From Sulfomarinibacter sp963741385 (GTDB lineage Bacteria; Acidobacteriota; Thermoanaerobaculia; Thermoanaerobaculales; Sulfomarinibacteraceae): DNA of 64,000 nt. The notes beneath the pieces were generated by a model, which made no database searches, was not told the DNA's origin, and worked only from the letters and a program-made list of their open reading frames with translations. Made by a program: the position numbers and the translations under genes. Location: assembly GCA_963741385.1 (NCBI GenBank), contig CAVUHO010000010.1:806001-870000 (forward strand). The letters are read 5' to 3'. This document shows, piece by piece, positions 8,401 through 15,984 of the stretch (positions within the stretch are counted from its first letter, which is position 1; the number at the start of each line of letters is the position of its first letter).

Positions 8401-8763
8401 CGACCACGGAGGGGCAGGGGCGGGCGGTGCAGTGACGAAGACCGTACCGATGGTTTCCTGAAAAGGAAACATGGTAGCCCGTACGGGATTCGACCACGGA
8501 GGGGCAGGGGCGGGTGGTGCAGTGACGAAGACCGTACCGATGGTTTCCTGAAAAGGAAACATGGTAGCCCGTACGGGATTCGACCACGGAGGGGCAGGGG
8601 CGGGTGGTGCAGTGACGAAGACCGTACCGATGGTTTCCTGAAAAGGAAACATGGTAGCCCGTACGGGATTCGACCACGGAGGGGCAGGGGCGGGTGGTGC
8701 AGTGACGAAGACCGTACCGATGGTTTCCTGAAAAGGAAACATGGTAGCCCGTACGGGATTCGA
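8401..8763 (-). repeat. Four 90-bp tandem repeats downstream of tRNA-Glu, each junction carrying 22 nt of the tRNA 3' end
   Basis: The unit length is exactly 90 bp (copies begin at 8401, 8491, 8581 and 8671). Copies are identical except for one base at 8425. Read on the minus strand, each unit starts with the last 22 nt of tRNA-Glu including CCA (real copy 8742-8763; duplicates at 8652-8673, 8562-8583 and 8472-8493), then a 68-nt spacer. The spacer opens with a hairpin (GTTTCC, six-base loop, GGAAAC) and ends in a C-rich tract. Because 90 is divisible by three, all three minus-strand frames stay open as 30-residue peptide repeats. The array fills the 8276-8741 gap, in which no ordinary gene was recognised. 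An assembly artefact cannot be ruled out. Confidence 0.95.
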
Positions 8764-8817
8764 ACCCGTGTTACCGGCGTGAGAGGCCAGCGTCCTAGAC
8801 CCCTAGACGAACGGGCC
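8742..8817 (-). tRNA. tRNA-Glu (anticodon CUC)
   Basis: 76 nt including an encoded CCA. The acceptor stem GGCCCGT pairs with ACGGGCT (first pair G-U). The anticodon arm CTGGC-CTCTCAC-GCCGG gives CUC. The T arm is ACGGG-TTCGAAT-CCCGT. The T-arm/acceptor 3' portion is duplicated in the 90-bp repeats directly downstream. It is divergent from gapA. GluRS and GlnRS genes lie 4-7 kb away. Confidence 0.97.
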
Positions 8818-8910
8818 ACGCAGCGATGAAATCTACCACACGGAATGTCGAGGTGCAAGCTCGTCTCATCTGTTATACTTTCGGGCCATTCCGATCACCT
8901 GGAGGAGCAC

Positions 8911-9919
8911 ATGACGACCAAGGTCGCGATCAACGGTTTCGGACGCATCGGCCGGCTCATTGCCCGCCATCTCAAGGCCCGCGACGGCTTTGACCTGGTG
9001 GCCATCAACGATCTCACCTCGCCGGACATGCTGGGTTACCTGTTCGGTCACGACTCGGTGCACGGCCGCTACAAGGGCACGGTCGAGGTCGACGGGTCGG
9101 ACCTCATCATCGACGGCGACCGCATGCAGGTCCTCGCCCAGCGCAACCCCGCCGAGCTGCCGTGGAAGAAACTCGGCGTCGACTATGTCTTCGAGGCGAC
9201 CGGGCTGTTCCGCAGCCGCGAAAAGGCGGGCGCCCACCTCACCGCCGGCGCCAAGAAGGTGGTGATCACCGCTCCCGGCCAGGAGGTGGACGAGACCTTT
9301 GTCATGGGCGTCAACAACGACATCTACGACCCTGCTAGCCACCACGTCGTCTCCAACGCCTCCTGCACCACCAACTGTCTCGCGCCCGGTGGTCAAGGTG
9401 CTGCACGAGACCGTGGGCATCGAGCACGGCTGGCTCACCACCACCCACGCCTACACCAACGACCAGAGCCTGCTCGACGTCCAGCACCCCAAGGACATGC
9501 GCCGGGCCCGCGCCGCCGCCATCAACATCATCCCCTCGTCCACCGGCGCCGCCAAAGCCATCGGCCTGGTCTATCCGGCGCTTCTGGGCAAGCTGCACGG
9601 CGCCGCCATGCGGGTGCCGGTGCCGGACGGGTCGGTGTGCGATCTGACGTTCGTGAGCAGCCGTGAGTCCACCGTTGAGGAACTGCAGCAGGCCTTCAAG
9701 ACCGCCGCAAACGGCCCCCTCAGGGGCATCCTGAGGGCCACCGACGTCCCCATCGTCTCCTCCGACGTCATCGGCGAGACCAACTCCTCGGTTGTCGATC
9801 TGCCGCTGATCTCGCAGGTGGCGCCGACCTTCTTCCGGGTCGTCGCCTGGTATGACAACGAGAACGCCTACGCCCTGCGGTGCGTGGACCTCATCGAGTA
9901 CATGGTGGGCCGGAGCTGA
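8911..9919 (+). CDS. gapA: Glyceraldehyde-3-phosphate dehydrogenase, with an apparent +1 frame break
   Basis: The N-terminal NAD-binding part (INGFGRIGR at 8-16) reads in frame from ATG 8911, preceded by GGAGGA, through the catalytic motif SCTTNC (Cys152). At 9385-9387 three Cs stand where two would keep the frame. From there the rest of the enzyme (VVKVLHE, TTTHAYTNDQ, STGAAKAIG, WYDNENAY) continues perfectly in another frame to the TGA at 9917-9919. With one C removed the product would be about 335 residues, the usual length. The enzyme oxidises and phosphorylates GAP in glycolysis and leads a gapA-pgk-tpiA-secG cluster. A TATACT hexamer at 8874-8879 may be its -10 box. The intact flanks favour a sequence error over decay. 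Confidence 0.93.
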
Positions 9920-9921
9920 AC

Positions 9922-11100
9922 GTGAGCCTCCCCGTTCTTGCCGATCTGAAGGACCTTGACGGCGCCCGGGTGCTTGCGCGGCTCGACCTCAACGTCCCGG
10001 TGGCCGGCGGTGAGGTCCTCGACGACACCCGGATCACCGCGGCGCTGCCCACCCTGCGCTGGCTGATGGAAAGGGTCGAGGTGGTGGCGGCGTGCTCGCA
10101 CCTCGGCAAGGCCAAGGGGTCGCCCGACCCGGCGTTCTCGCTTGCACCGGTGGCGGCCGCCCTCGCGCAGGCGCTCGGCCGGCCCGTCCGCTTCATCCCC
10201 AACTGTCTCGACCCGTCGCGAGCCGACGCGGCGCCCGGCGAGCTTTTGCTGCTCGAGAACCTCCGTTTTTACGCCGGGGAAAAGGCCAACGACCCCGGGT
10301 TTGCGGCTCAGCTGACAGCGCCCTTCAGCCACTATGTCAACGACGCCTTCGGCACCGCCCACCGGGCTCACGCCTCGGTGGTGGCGGCCCCGGCGCTCTA
10401 CCCCCCCGGCCGCAAGGCCGCCGGGTTCTTAATGGCGGCCGAAGCAGCAGCCCTGTCCCGGGTCGTCAACGACCCCGAGCAGCCGTACGTCGCTGTCGTC
10501 GGCGGCGCCAAGGTCTCGACCAAGACCGCGCCGCTCGAGGCGCTTCTGGCCAGGGTCCGGACCCTGCTCATCGGCGGCGGCATGGCCAACACCTTCTTTC
10601 TCGCCCAGGGTCTGGAGGTGGGGCGGTCCCTGGTCGAGGAGGAAATGGTGTCCACGGCGCTCCAGGTGATGGACGCCGCTGCCCAGGGCGGGGTCGCGAT
10701 CGAGCTTCCCGGCGATGTGGTGGTGGCGGACGCCATCGAGGGGGCGTCGCGGATCGAGGTGGTCGGAAGCGACGCGATACCGGCGGATCTCATGGTCGTC
10801 GACATCGGCCCCGAAACCCGCACGAGGTTCGCAGAGGAGCTGGCGTCCGCAAAGACCATTTTCTGGAACGGGCCGATGGGTGTTTTCGAGGTCGAGGAGT
10901 TTGCTGCCGGGACGCTCGCGGTCGCCGAAGCGATCGCCGGCAGCACCGCATATTCGGTGGTCGGCGGCGGCGAGTCGGTGATGGCGATCCGCCGCGCCGG
11001 GGTCTTCGACCGGATCGACCACGTCTCCACCGGCGGCGGCGCCTCGCTGGAGTTTCTCTCCGGCGACACCATGCCGGCCATCACCGCCCTGGAAATCTGA
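9922..11100 (+). CDS. pgk: Phosphoglycerate kinase
   Basis: 392 residues from the GTG two bases after the gapA stop. Substrate-binding motifs are in place: RLDLNVP near 19-25, DTRI, CSHLGKAKG and the ENLRFY segment. The nucleotide-binding C-domain has VGGAKVSTK, WNGPMGVFE and the GGGESVMAI and STGGGASLEFL ends. It transfers phosphate from 1,3-bisphosphoglycerate to ADP. The close spacing implies co-transcription and coupling with gapA. An upstream in-frame ATG at 9880 would overlap gapA by 40 nt and adds non-conserved residues, so the GTG is preferred. Confidence 0.96.
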   Translation: MSLPVLADLKDLDGARVLARLDLNVPVAGGEVLDDTRITAALPTLRWLMERVEVVAACSHLGKAKGSPDPAFSLAPVAAALAQALGRPVRFIPNCLDPSRADAAPGELLLLENLRFYAGEKANDPGFAAQLTAPFSHYVNDAFGTAHRAHASVVAAPALYPPGRKAAGFLMAAEAAALSRVVNDPEQPYVAVVGGAKVSTKTAPLEALLARVRTLLIGGGMANTFFLAQGLEVGRSLVEEEMVSTALQVMDAAAQGGVAIELPGDVVVADAIEGASRIEVVGSDAIPADLMVVDIGPETRTRFAEELASAKTIFWNGPMGVFEVEEFAAGTLAVAEAIAGSTAYSVVGGGESVMAIRRAGVFDRIDHVSTGGGASLEFLSGDTMPAITALEI

Positions 11101-11121
11101 CGACGGCGGCTGGGGGAAACC

Positions 11122-11886
11122 ATGCGAAAACCGTTGATAGCCGGCAACTGGAAGATGCACAAGGGGGTCGCCGAGACCACCGCCTATGTCGAGGAGCTGC
11201 TGGCCGAGGAGCTGCCCACAAACGTCGACATCCTGTGCTGCCCGCCGTACGTCGCTCTGCCGGCGGCGGCCATGATCGCAACCGACTCCGAGGTTCACAT
11301 CGGCGCCCAGAACGTCCACTGGGAATCAACCGGCGCGTTCACCGGCGAGGTCGCCGCCCCCATGCTGAGCGAACTCGGAATCGATTGGGTCATCGTCGGC
11401 CACTCCGAACGGCGGACCCTGTTCGGAGAGACTGACGACACCGCACTCTCCCGGGCAACGGCCGCGCAAGCCGCCGGCCTCGAGGTGATCTTCTGTGTCG
11501 GTGAGACGCTGGAGGAGAGGGACGCCGGAGCGACCTTCGCCGTCCTCGAACGTCAGACGCAGAACCTGGGCGGGCTCGACCCGGACCACCTCGTGCTCGC
11601 CTACGAACCGGTGTGGGCGATCGGCACCGGCCGCACCGCCACTGCAGCCCAGGCCCAGGAGGCCCACGCTTTTCTCCGTCTGCGGCTGGCCGCCCTCTTC
11701 GGCGGCGAGGCGGCGGCTGCCATTCGCATTCTTTACGGGGGCAGCCTCAAACCCGACAACGCGCACGAATTGCTGCGCCTCGCCGACGTCGATGGCGGTC
11801 TGATCGGGGGCGCAAGCCTTGACGTACGGTCATTTTCCGCTATCATCCGCGCTGCGGCGGTCTGCGCCGCGGGAGATACCCTGTGA
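11122..11886 (+). CDS. tpiA: Triosephosphate isomerase
   Basis: 254 residues. The catalytic residues are Lys11 (AGNWKMHK), His94 (VGHSERR) and Glu162 (AYEPVWAIGTG). The phosphate loop GGS (LYGGSLKP) and GGASL follow. It interconverts dihydroxyacetone phosphate and GAP. GGGGAAACC precedes the ATG at 21 nt after pgk. Its TGA overlaps the secG GTG as GTGA. Slightly extended C-terminus. Confidence 0.97.
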   Translation: MRKPLIAGNWKMHKGVAETTAYVEELLAEELPTNVDILCCPPYVALPAAAMIATDSEVHIGAQNVHWESTGAFTGEVAAPMLSELGIDWVIVGHSERRTLFGETDDTALSRATAAQAAGLEVIFCVGETLEERDAGATFAVLERQTQNLGGLDPDHLVLAYEPVWAIGTGRTATAAQAQEAHAFLRLRLAALFGGEAAAAIRILYGGSLKPDNAHELLRLADVDGGLIGGASLDVRSFSAIIRAAAVCAAGDTL

Positions 11887-12311
11887 CTGTTTTGCTGGTA
11901 ATTCTGTACGTTTTGGTCTGTCTTTTCCTGATCATGGTGGTGCTCCTGCAGCAGGGCAAAGGCGCCGATCTCGCCGGTGCCTTCGGCGGCGGCGGCAGCC
12001 AGACCTCGTTCGGTCCCCGCACGACCACCAACATCATGCACAGGATGACGACGGGGGCCTTTGTGCTCTTCGTGGTCCTCTGTCTGGCGCTGGCGATCCT
12101 TTCGGGTAAACAACGAACCTCGGTCATGGAAAACGTGGCGGCGCCGGTCGAGAACTCGGCGCCGGTGGCGCCAGCGCTCGAGCCGGCCGAAAATCCCCCC
12201 GCCCCGACGGAGAACGCGCTCGGGCAGGCGGTCACCGAGGAGGACGCCGGGGGCGAGATGACCCCGATCGAAACGCCAGCCGTGCCCGCGGGGGACGGCG
12301 ATTCACAATGA
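11883..12311 (+). CDS. secG: Protein translocase subunit SecG
   Basis: 142 residues. Two transmembrane segments (about 1-22 and 50-72) are separated by the conserved cytosolic loop LLQQGKGADLAGAFGGGGSQTSFG, here given in two parts: LLQQGKGADL and FGGGGSQTSFG. These are the SecG hallmarks. The C-terminal 65 residues are a Pro/Ala/Glu-rich acidic tail not found in short SecG proteins, probably flexible. SecG assists SecYE in preprotein export. The tpiA-secG linkage and the GTGA overlap are common in bacteria. Confidence 0.94.
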   Translation: MTVLLVILYVLVCLFLIMVVLLQQGKGADLAGAFGGGGSQTSFGPRTTTNIMHRMTTGAFVLFVVLCLALAILSGKQRTSVMENVAAPVENSAPVAPALEPAENPPAPTENALGQAVTEEDAGGEMTPIETPAVPAGDGDSQ

Positions 12312-12322
12312 GTGTCTTGCGT

Positions 12323-12407
12323 GCCGAAGTGGCGGAACTGGTAGACGCGCACGGTTGAGGGCCGTGTGGAGCGATCCGTGCCGGTTCGAGTCCGGCCTTC
12401 GGCACCA
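12323..12407 (+). tRNA. tRNA-Leu (anticodon GAG)
   Basis: 85 nt class II tRNA with encoded CCA. The acceptor GCCGAAG pairs with CTTCGGC, with A as discriminator. The anticodon arm CACGG-TTGAGGG-CCGTG gives GAG. A long variable arm and the T arm GCCGG-TTCGAGT-CCGGC follow. It lies 11 nt after secG and is probably co-transcribed with the glycolytic cluster. Confidence 0.97.
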
Positions 12408-12449
12408 TTTTTCAAAAGCCCGCGGATTTCTCCGCGGGCTTTTGAAAAA
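12408..12449. terminator. Bidirectional terminator between tRNA-Leu and glnS
   Basis: A perfect 19-nt inverted repeat (12408-12426 and 12431-12449) with a four-base loop. The outer part is TTTTTCAAAA / TTTTGAAAAA and the core is GCCCGCGG / CCGCGGGC. The arms give a U tract on either strand, and the element begins directly after the tRNA CCA. It serves both the rightward tRNA unit and the leftward gltX-glnS operon. Confidence 0.93.
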
Positions 12450-12503
12450 TGAGGGCGCGATGTTGCCGTTTCCGGCCGGCGCCCCCGAATTGGATCGTCG
12501 AAC

Positions 12504-14183
12504 TTATCCGCGGGACTGGAGTTTGGCCCAGGTGTCGCGGAGGGTGATGGTGCGGTTGAAGACGCGGCGCTCGGGTGTCGAATCGCGGTCGACGCAGAAG
12601 TAGCCGAGGCGCTCGAGCTGCACGGTGGTGCCGACGGGGACGTCGCGGAGCGAGGGCTCGAGTTTGGCGGCGGCCACCACCGCGAACGAGTCCGGGTTGA
12701 TGTCGTCGAGGAAGTTGCCGCCGGCGCCGGGGTCGGCGCTTTTGAAGAGGCGGTCGTACAACCGCACCTCGGCGTCGATTGCATGCGCAGCCGACACCCA
12801 GTGCAGGGTGGCCTTGACCTTGCGGCCGTCCGGAGCATCGCCGCCCCGGGTCTCGGGGTCGTAGGTGCACCGCAGCTCGGTGATCTCGCCGTCGGCGTTC
12901 TTGATGACCTCGCGACAGGTGATGAAGTAGGCGTAGCGCAGCCGGACTTCACGGCCGGGCGCGAGACGGAAGAACTTCTTCGGCGGTTCCTCCATGAAGT
13001 CATCGCACTCGATGTAGAACTCACGGGAAAACGGCACCTTGCGGCTGCCGGCGCTGGCATCTTCGGGGTTGTTGACGGCTTCGAGCTCTTCGCTCTCGCC
13101 CTCGGGGTAGTTCTCGATCACCACCTTGAGCGGCCGCAGCACGCCCATCCGGCGTTCGGCCGTGCGGTTGAGCTCGGTGCGCACACAGTGTTCGAGAAAC
13201 GCCAGGTCGACCACGCTCTCCCGCTTGGCCACACCGACCCGGTCGACACAGTCGCGAATGGCGGCCGGCGGATACCCCAGCCGGCGCAGCCCCGACAGGG
13301 TGGGCATCCGCGGATCGTCCCAGCCCGTGACGTGGCCTCCCTGGACCAGCTGCAGCAGGCGGCGTTTGGAAAGGACCGTGTAGGTGAGGTTGAACCGCGC
13401 GAACTCGATCTGCCGCGGCGTGGACGGGGTCGGCAGGTTGGCGAGGAACCAGTCGTAGAGCGGCCGGTGGGCCTCGAACTCGAGCGTGCACAGGCTGTGG
13501 GTGATGTGCTCGATGGCATCCGACTGGCCGTGGGCGTAGTCGTAGGTCGGGTAGATGCACCAGGAATCGCCGGTGCGCGGGTGGTGGGCGTGGAGGATCC
13601 GATAGAGGACGGGGTCGCGAAGGTTGATGTTGCCGGAAGCCATGTCGATCTTCGCCCGCAGGACCCGGGCCCCGTCGGCGAACTCGCCGGCGCGCATGGC
13701 GCGGAAGAGCGCCAAGCTCTCCTCGACCGGGCGGTCGCGCCAGGGGCTCGGCATGCCGGGCTCGGTCAGGGTCCCGCGGTGGGCGCGGATCTCCTCCGCC
13801 GAGAGTTCGTCGACATAGGCCTTGCCGGCCTCGATCAGCGACTCGGCCCAGAGATAGAGCTGCTCGAAGTAGTCCGACGCGTAGTAGAGGTTCTCGCCCC
13901 AGTCATAGCCGAGCCAGGACACGTCCTGCTTGATCGACTCGATGTACTCGAGCTCCTCCTTGGTCGGGTTTGTGTCATCGAATCGCAGGTGGCAGCGGCC
14001 ACCGAACTCGGCGGCCGCCCCGAAGTTCAGGCTGATCGACTTCGAGTGCCCGATGTGGAGGTAGCCGTTGGGTTCGGGCGGAAAGCGGGTGACGATCCCG
14101 GCGTGCTTGCCGCTTTCAAGGTCCTCGCGGATGATCTCGCGGATGAAGTCCTGTTTGTCGTTGACGGCGTCGTCGCTTGCCAT
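12504..14183 (-). CDS. glnS: Glutaminyl-tRNA synthetase
   Basis: 559 residues, the usual GlnRS length. HIGH motif at 43-46 (PEPNGYLHIGHSKS), class I fold with YDWGENLYYASDYFEQLY, KMSKS equivalent VLSKRRL, and the all-beta anticodon-binding C-terminus (FYIECDDF, ending TWAKLQ). It charges tRNA-Gln directly, so this organism does not depend wholly on the GatCAB route. ATG 14183 is preceded by GGGAGAATTC. The gene lies 23 nt downstream of gltX. Bacterial GlnRS is thought to descend from a transferred eukaryotic-type gene; its codon use looks like its neighbours. Confidence 0.97.
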   Translation of the reverse strand: MASDDAVNDKQDFIREIIREDLESGKHAGIVTRFPPEPNGYLHIGHSKSISLNFGAAAEFGGRCHLRFDDTNPTKEELEYIESIKQDVSWLGYDWGENLYYASDYFEQLYLWAESLIEAGKAYVDELSAEEIRAHRGTLTEPGMPSPWRDRPVEESLALFRAMRAGEFADGARVLRAKIDMASGNINLRDPVLYRILHAHHPRTGDSWCIYPTYDYAHGQSDAIEHITHSLCTLEFEAHRPLYDWFLANLPTPSTPRQIEFARFNLTYTVLSKRRLLQLVQGGHVTGWDDPRMPTLSGLRRLGYPPAAIRDCVDRVGVAKRESVVDLAFLEHCVRTELNRTAERRMGVLRPLKVVIENYPEGESEELEAVNNPEDASAGSRKVPFSREFYIECDDFMEEPPKKFFRLAPGREVRLRYAYFITCREVIKNADGEITELRCTYDPETRGGDAPDGRKVKATLHWVSAAHAIDAEVRLYDRLFKSADPGAGGNFLDDINPDSFAVVAAAKLEPSLRDVPVGTTVQLERLGYFCVDRDSTPERRVFNRTITLRDTWAKLQSRG

Positions 14184-14206
14184 GAATTCTCCCGTTCGCG
14201 TCCCGC

Positions 14207-15661
14207 TCAGCTCTTCATCGTCTGCAGGCACTCGGCCGCCTGCCGCAGCCGCCGCCGGCACCGTTCCTTGCCCAGGACCTCCATCGTCTCGAACAGGGGT
14301 GGGGTCGCGGTGCGTCCGGTCACGGCGATGCGGACCGGCATGAAGAGTTCTTTGGGGCTCCAGTCGTTGGCCTCGCAGAACGCACGCAGGGCTTCCTCGA
14401 GAGCGGCGGCGGACCACGCCCCCACCGCATCGAGGTGGTCTTCGAGCAGCACTTTGAAGGCCTTGGCGGTCTGCGGTGCAGTCCGGTCCTTGGCCACCAT
14501 CTTCGGCAGCGCCTGCGGGTCGTAGTCGACGACCCCGGCGAAAAAGAACCCCGCATAGGGAACGAAGTCGGCAAGGGTGTCGATGCGCTCCTGAACCAGG
14601 GGCAGCACCCTCAAAAGATACGCATCCGACAGGGGCTCTCCGCGCAGCCTCGCCAGGAGATCGGGGACCGTCAGATCGCGAATGTATTTGCCGTTGAGCC
14701 AGTTGAGCTTGTCGAGATCGAACACCGGCCCGCCGAGGCTGATGTTTTCGAGGCGGAAGTCGGCGATGAACTCCTCAAGCGTGAACTGGTCGCGTTCGTC
14801 GGGCATCGTCCAGCCCATCAGGGCAAGATAGTTGAGCAGGGCCTCGGGCAGCACGCCCGCCTTTTCGTAGTGCTTGATGCTGACCGGGTTCTTACGCTTC
14901 GAGATCTTGGATTTATCGGCGTTGCGCAGCAGCGGCAGGTGGCAGAAGACCGGGAGCTCCCAGCCGAAGGCCTCGTAGAGCCGGACGTGTTTGGGCAGCG
15001 ACGAGATCCACTCCTCGGCGCGGATGACGTGGGTGATCTCCATCAGGTGGTCGTCGACCACATTGGCGAGGTGGTAGGTCGGGTGGCCGTCGGATTTGAG
15101 CAGCACCTGGTCGTCGACCTGGGTGTTGGCGATCCTGATCTCGCCCCGCAGCAGATCCTGCGCGACGGTGTCGCCGTCGGTCGGCATGGCCAGCCGGATG
15201 ACGTGGGACTCGCCGGCCTCGCAGCGACGCGCAGCCTCCGCCGGGTCGAGCGAGCGGCACAAACCGTCGTAGCCGAGCTGCCCTTTGGCGGCCCGCTGTT
15301 CGGCGCGCAGGGCATCGAGCCTCTCGCGGGTGCAGAAGCACGGGTAGGCAGCGCCTTTGGCGACCAGCTGTTCCACGTGTTCCCGGTAGATTGCGGTCCG
15401 CTCGCTTTGCCGGTAGGGCGCGTGCGGACCGCCGACGTCGGGGCCCTCGTCCCACTCGAGACCGAGCCACCGCAGGGCCTCGAGGATCATCTTTTCGCTT
15501 TCGGTGGTGCTGCGCTCGCGGTCGGTGTCCTCGATCCGCAGCACGAAAGCGCCGCCGTTCTGCCGGGCCAGCGCGAGGTTGAAGAGGGCGACGTAGGCGG
15601 TGCCGACGTGCGGGTCACCGGTAGGGCTGGGCGCGATGCGGGTCCTCACTGGATGCGACAT
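14207..15661 (-). CDS. gltX: Glutamyl-tRNA synthetase
   Basis: 484 residues from the ATG at 15661, which has GGAGCACC before it. The HIGH-equivalent is HVGT (residues 18-21 in IAPSPTGDPHVGTAY) and the KMSKS-equivalent is KISKRK. Cysteines in YPCFCTRERL fit the zinc-binding insertion seen in some GluRS. The alpha-helical anticodon-binding C-domain is complete. It charges tRNA-Glu and, with GlnRS present downstream, is expected to be the discriminating type; that is inference. The head of the gltX-glnS operon lies just upstream of a tRNA-Ser transcribed in the same direction. Confidence 0.97.
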   Translation of the reverse strand: MSHPVRTRIAPSPTGDPHVGTAYVALFNLALARQNGGAFVLRIEDTDRERSTTESEKMILEALRWLGLEWDEGPDVGGPHAPYRQSERTAIYREHVEQLVAKGAAYPCFCTRERLDALRAEQRAAKGQLGYDGLCRSLDPAEAARRCEAGESHVIRLAMPTDGDTVAQDLLRGEIRIANTQVDDQVLLKSDGHPTYHLANVVDDHLMEITHVIRAEEWISSLPKHVRLYEAFGWELPVFCHLPLLRNADKSKISKRKNPVSIKHYEKAGVLPEALLNYLALMGWTMPDERDQFTLEEFIADFRLENISLGGPVFDLDKLNWLNGKYIRDLTVPDLLARLRGEPLSDAYLLRVLPLVQERIDTLADFVPYAGFFFAGVVDYDPQALPKMVAKDRTAPQTAKAFKVLLEDHLDAVGAWSAAALEEALRAFCEANDWSPKELFMPVRIAVTGRTATPPLFETMEVLGKERCRRRLRQAAECLQTMKS

Positions 15662-15703
15662 GGTGCTCCAAAACACGCGGGCGGGGGTGGTCACGGCAAA
15701 AAC

Positions 15704-15796
<93 letters not shown>

Positions 15797-15851
15797 GCAC
15801 CGGGACGGGTATTGTACGTGCGCCCCTGGTGACTGTAAAGTAGACGGTCCG

Positions 15852-15939
15852 GGAGGGATGGCCGAGTGGCCGAAGGCGCCGGTCTTGAAAACCGGTGAGG
15901 TTCACGCCTCCGTGGGTTCGAATCCCACTCCCTCCGCCA
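15852..15939 (+). tRNA. tRNA-Ser (anticodon UGA)
   Basis: 88 nt with CCA. The acceptor GGAGGGA pairs with TCCCTCC. The anticodon arm CCGGT-CTTGAAA-ACCGG gives UGA. A variable arm and T arm GTGGG-TTCGAAT-CCCAC follow. It is divergent from the other tRNA-Ser 55 nt away, so the short spacer holds two back-to-back promoters. Confidence 0.97.
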
Positions 15940-15982
15940 GCAATTCCTGTCATCGCCGTGGGACGGCGATGACAGGAATTGC
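15940..15982. terminator. Perfect 20-bp inverted repeat between tRNA-Ser and lptD (terminator)
   Basis: Arms 15940-15959 and 15963-15982 are exact reverse complements with a three-base loop (GGG). It begins at the tRNA 3' end and stops 2 nt short of the lptD stop codon, so it separates two convergent units. There is no U tract on either side, unlike the 12408 element, so termination efficiency is uncertain. Confidence 0.7.
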
Positions 15983-15984
15983 GG

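Noticed and set aside
8401..8763. Possible CRISPR array
   Set aside because: Units are contiguous and identical with no variable spacers, and no cas genes are present.
8293..8858. Three overlapping open frames of 109-186 codons across the 90-bp repeats
   Set aside because: All three minus frames stay open only because the unit is 90 bp and GC-rich, and one of them runs through the tRNA. No ribosome binding site is evident. Kept as part of the repeat finding rather than as genes.
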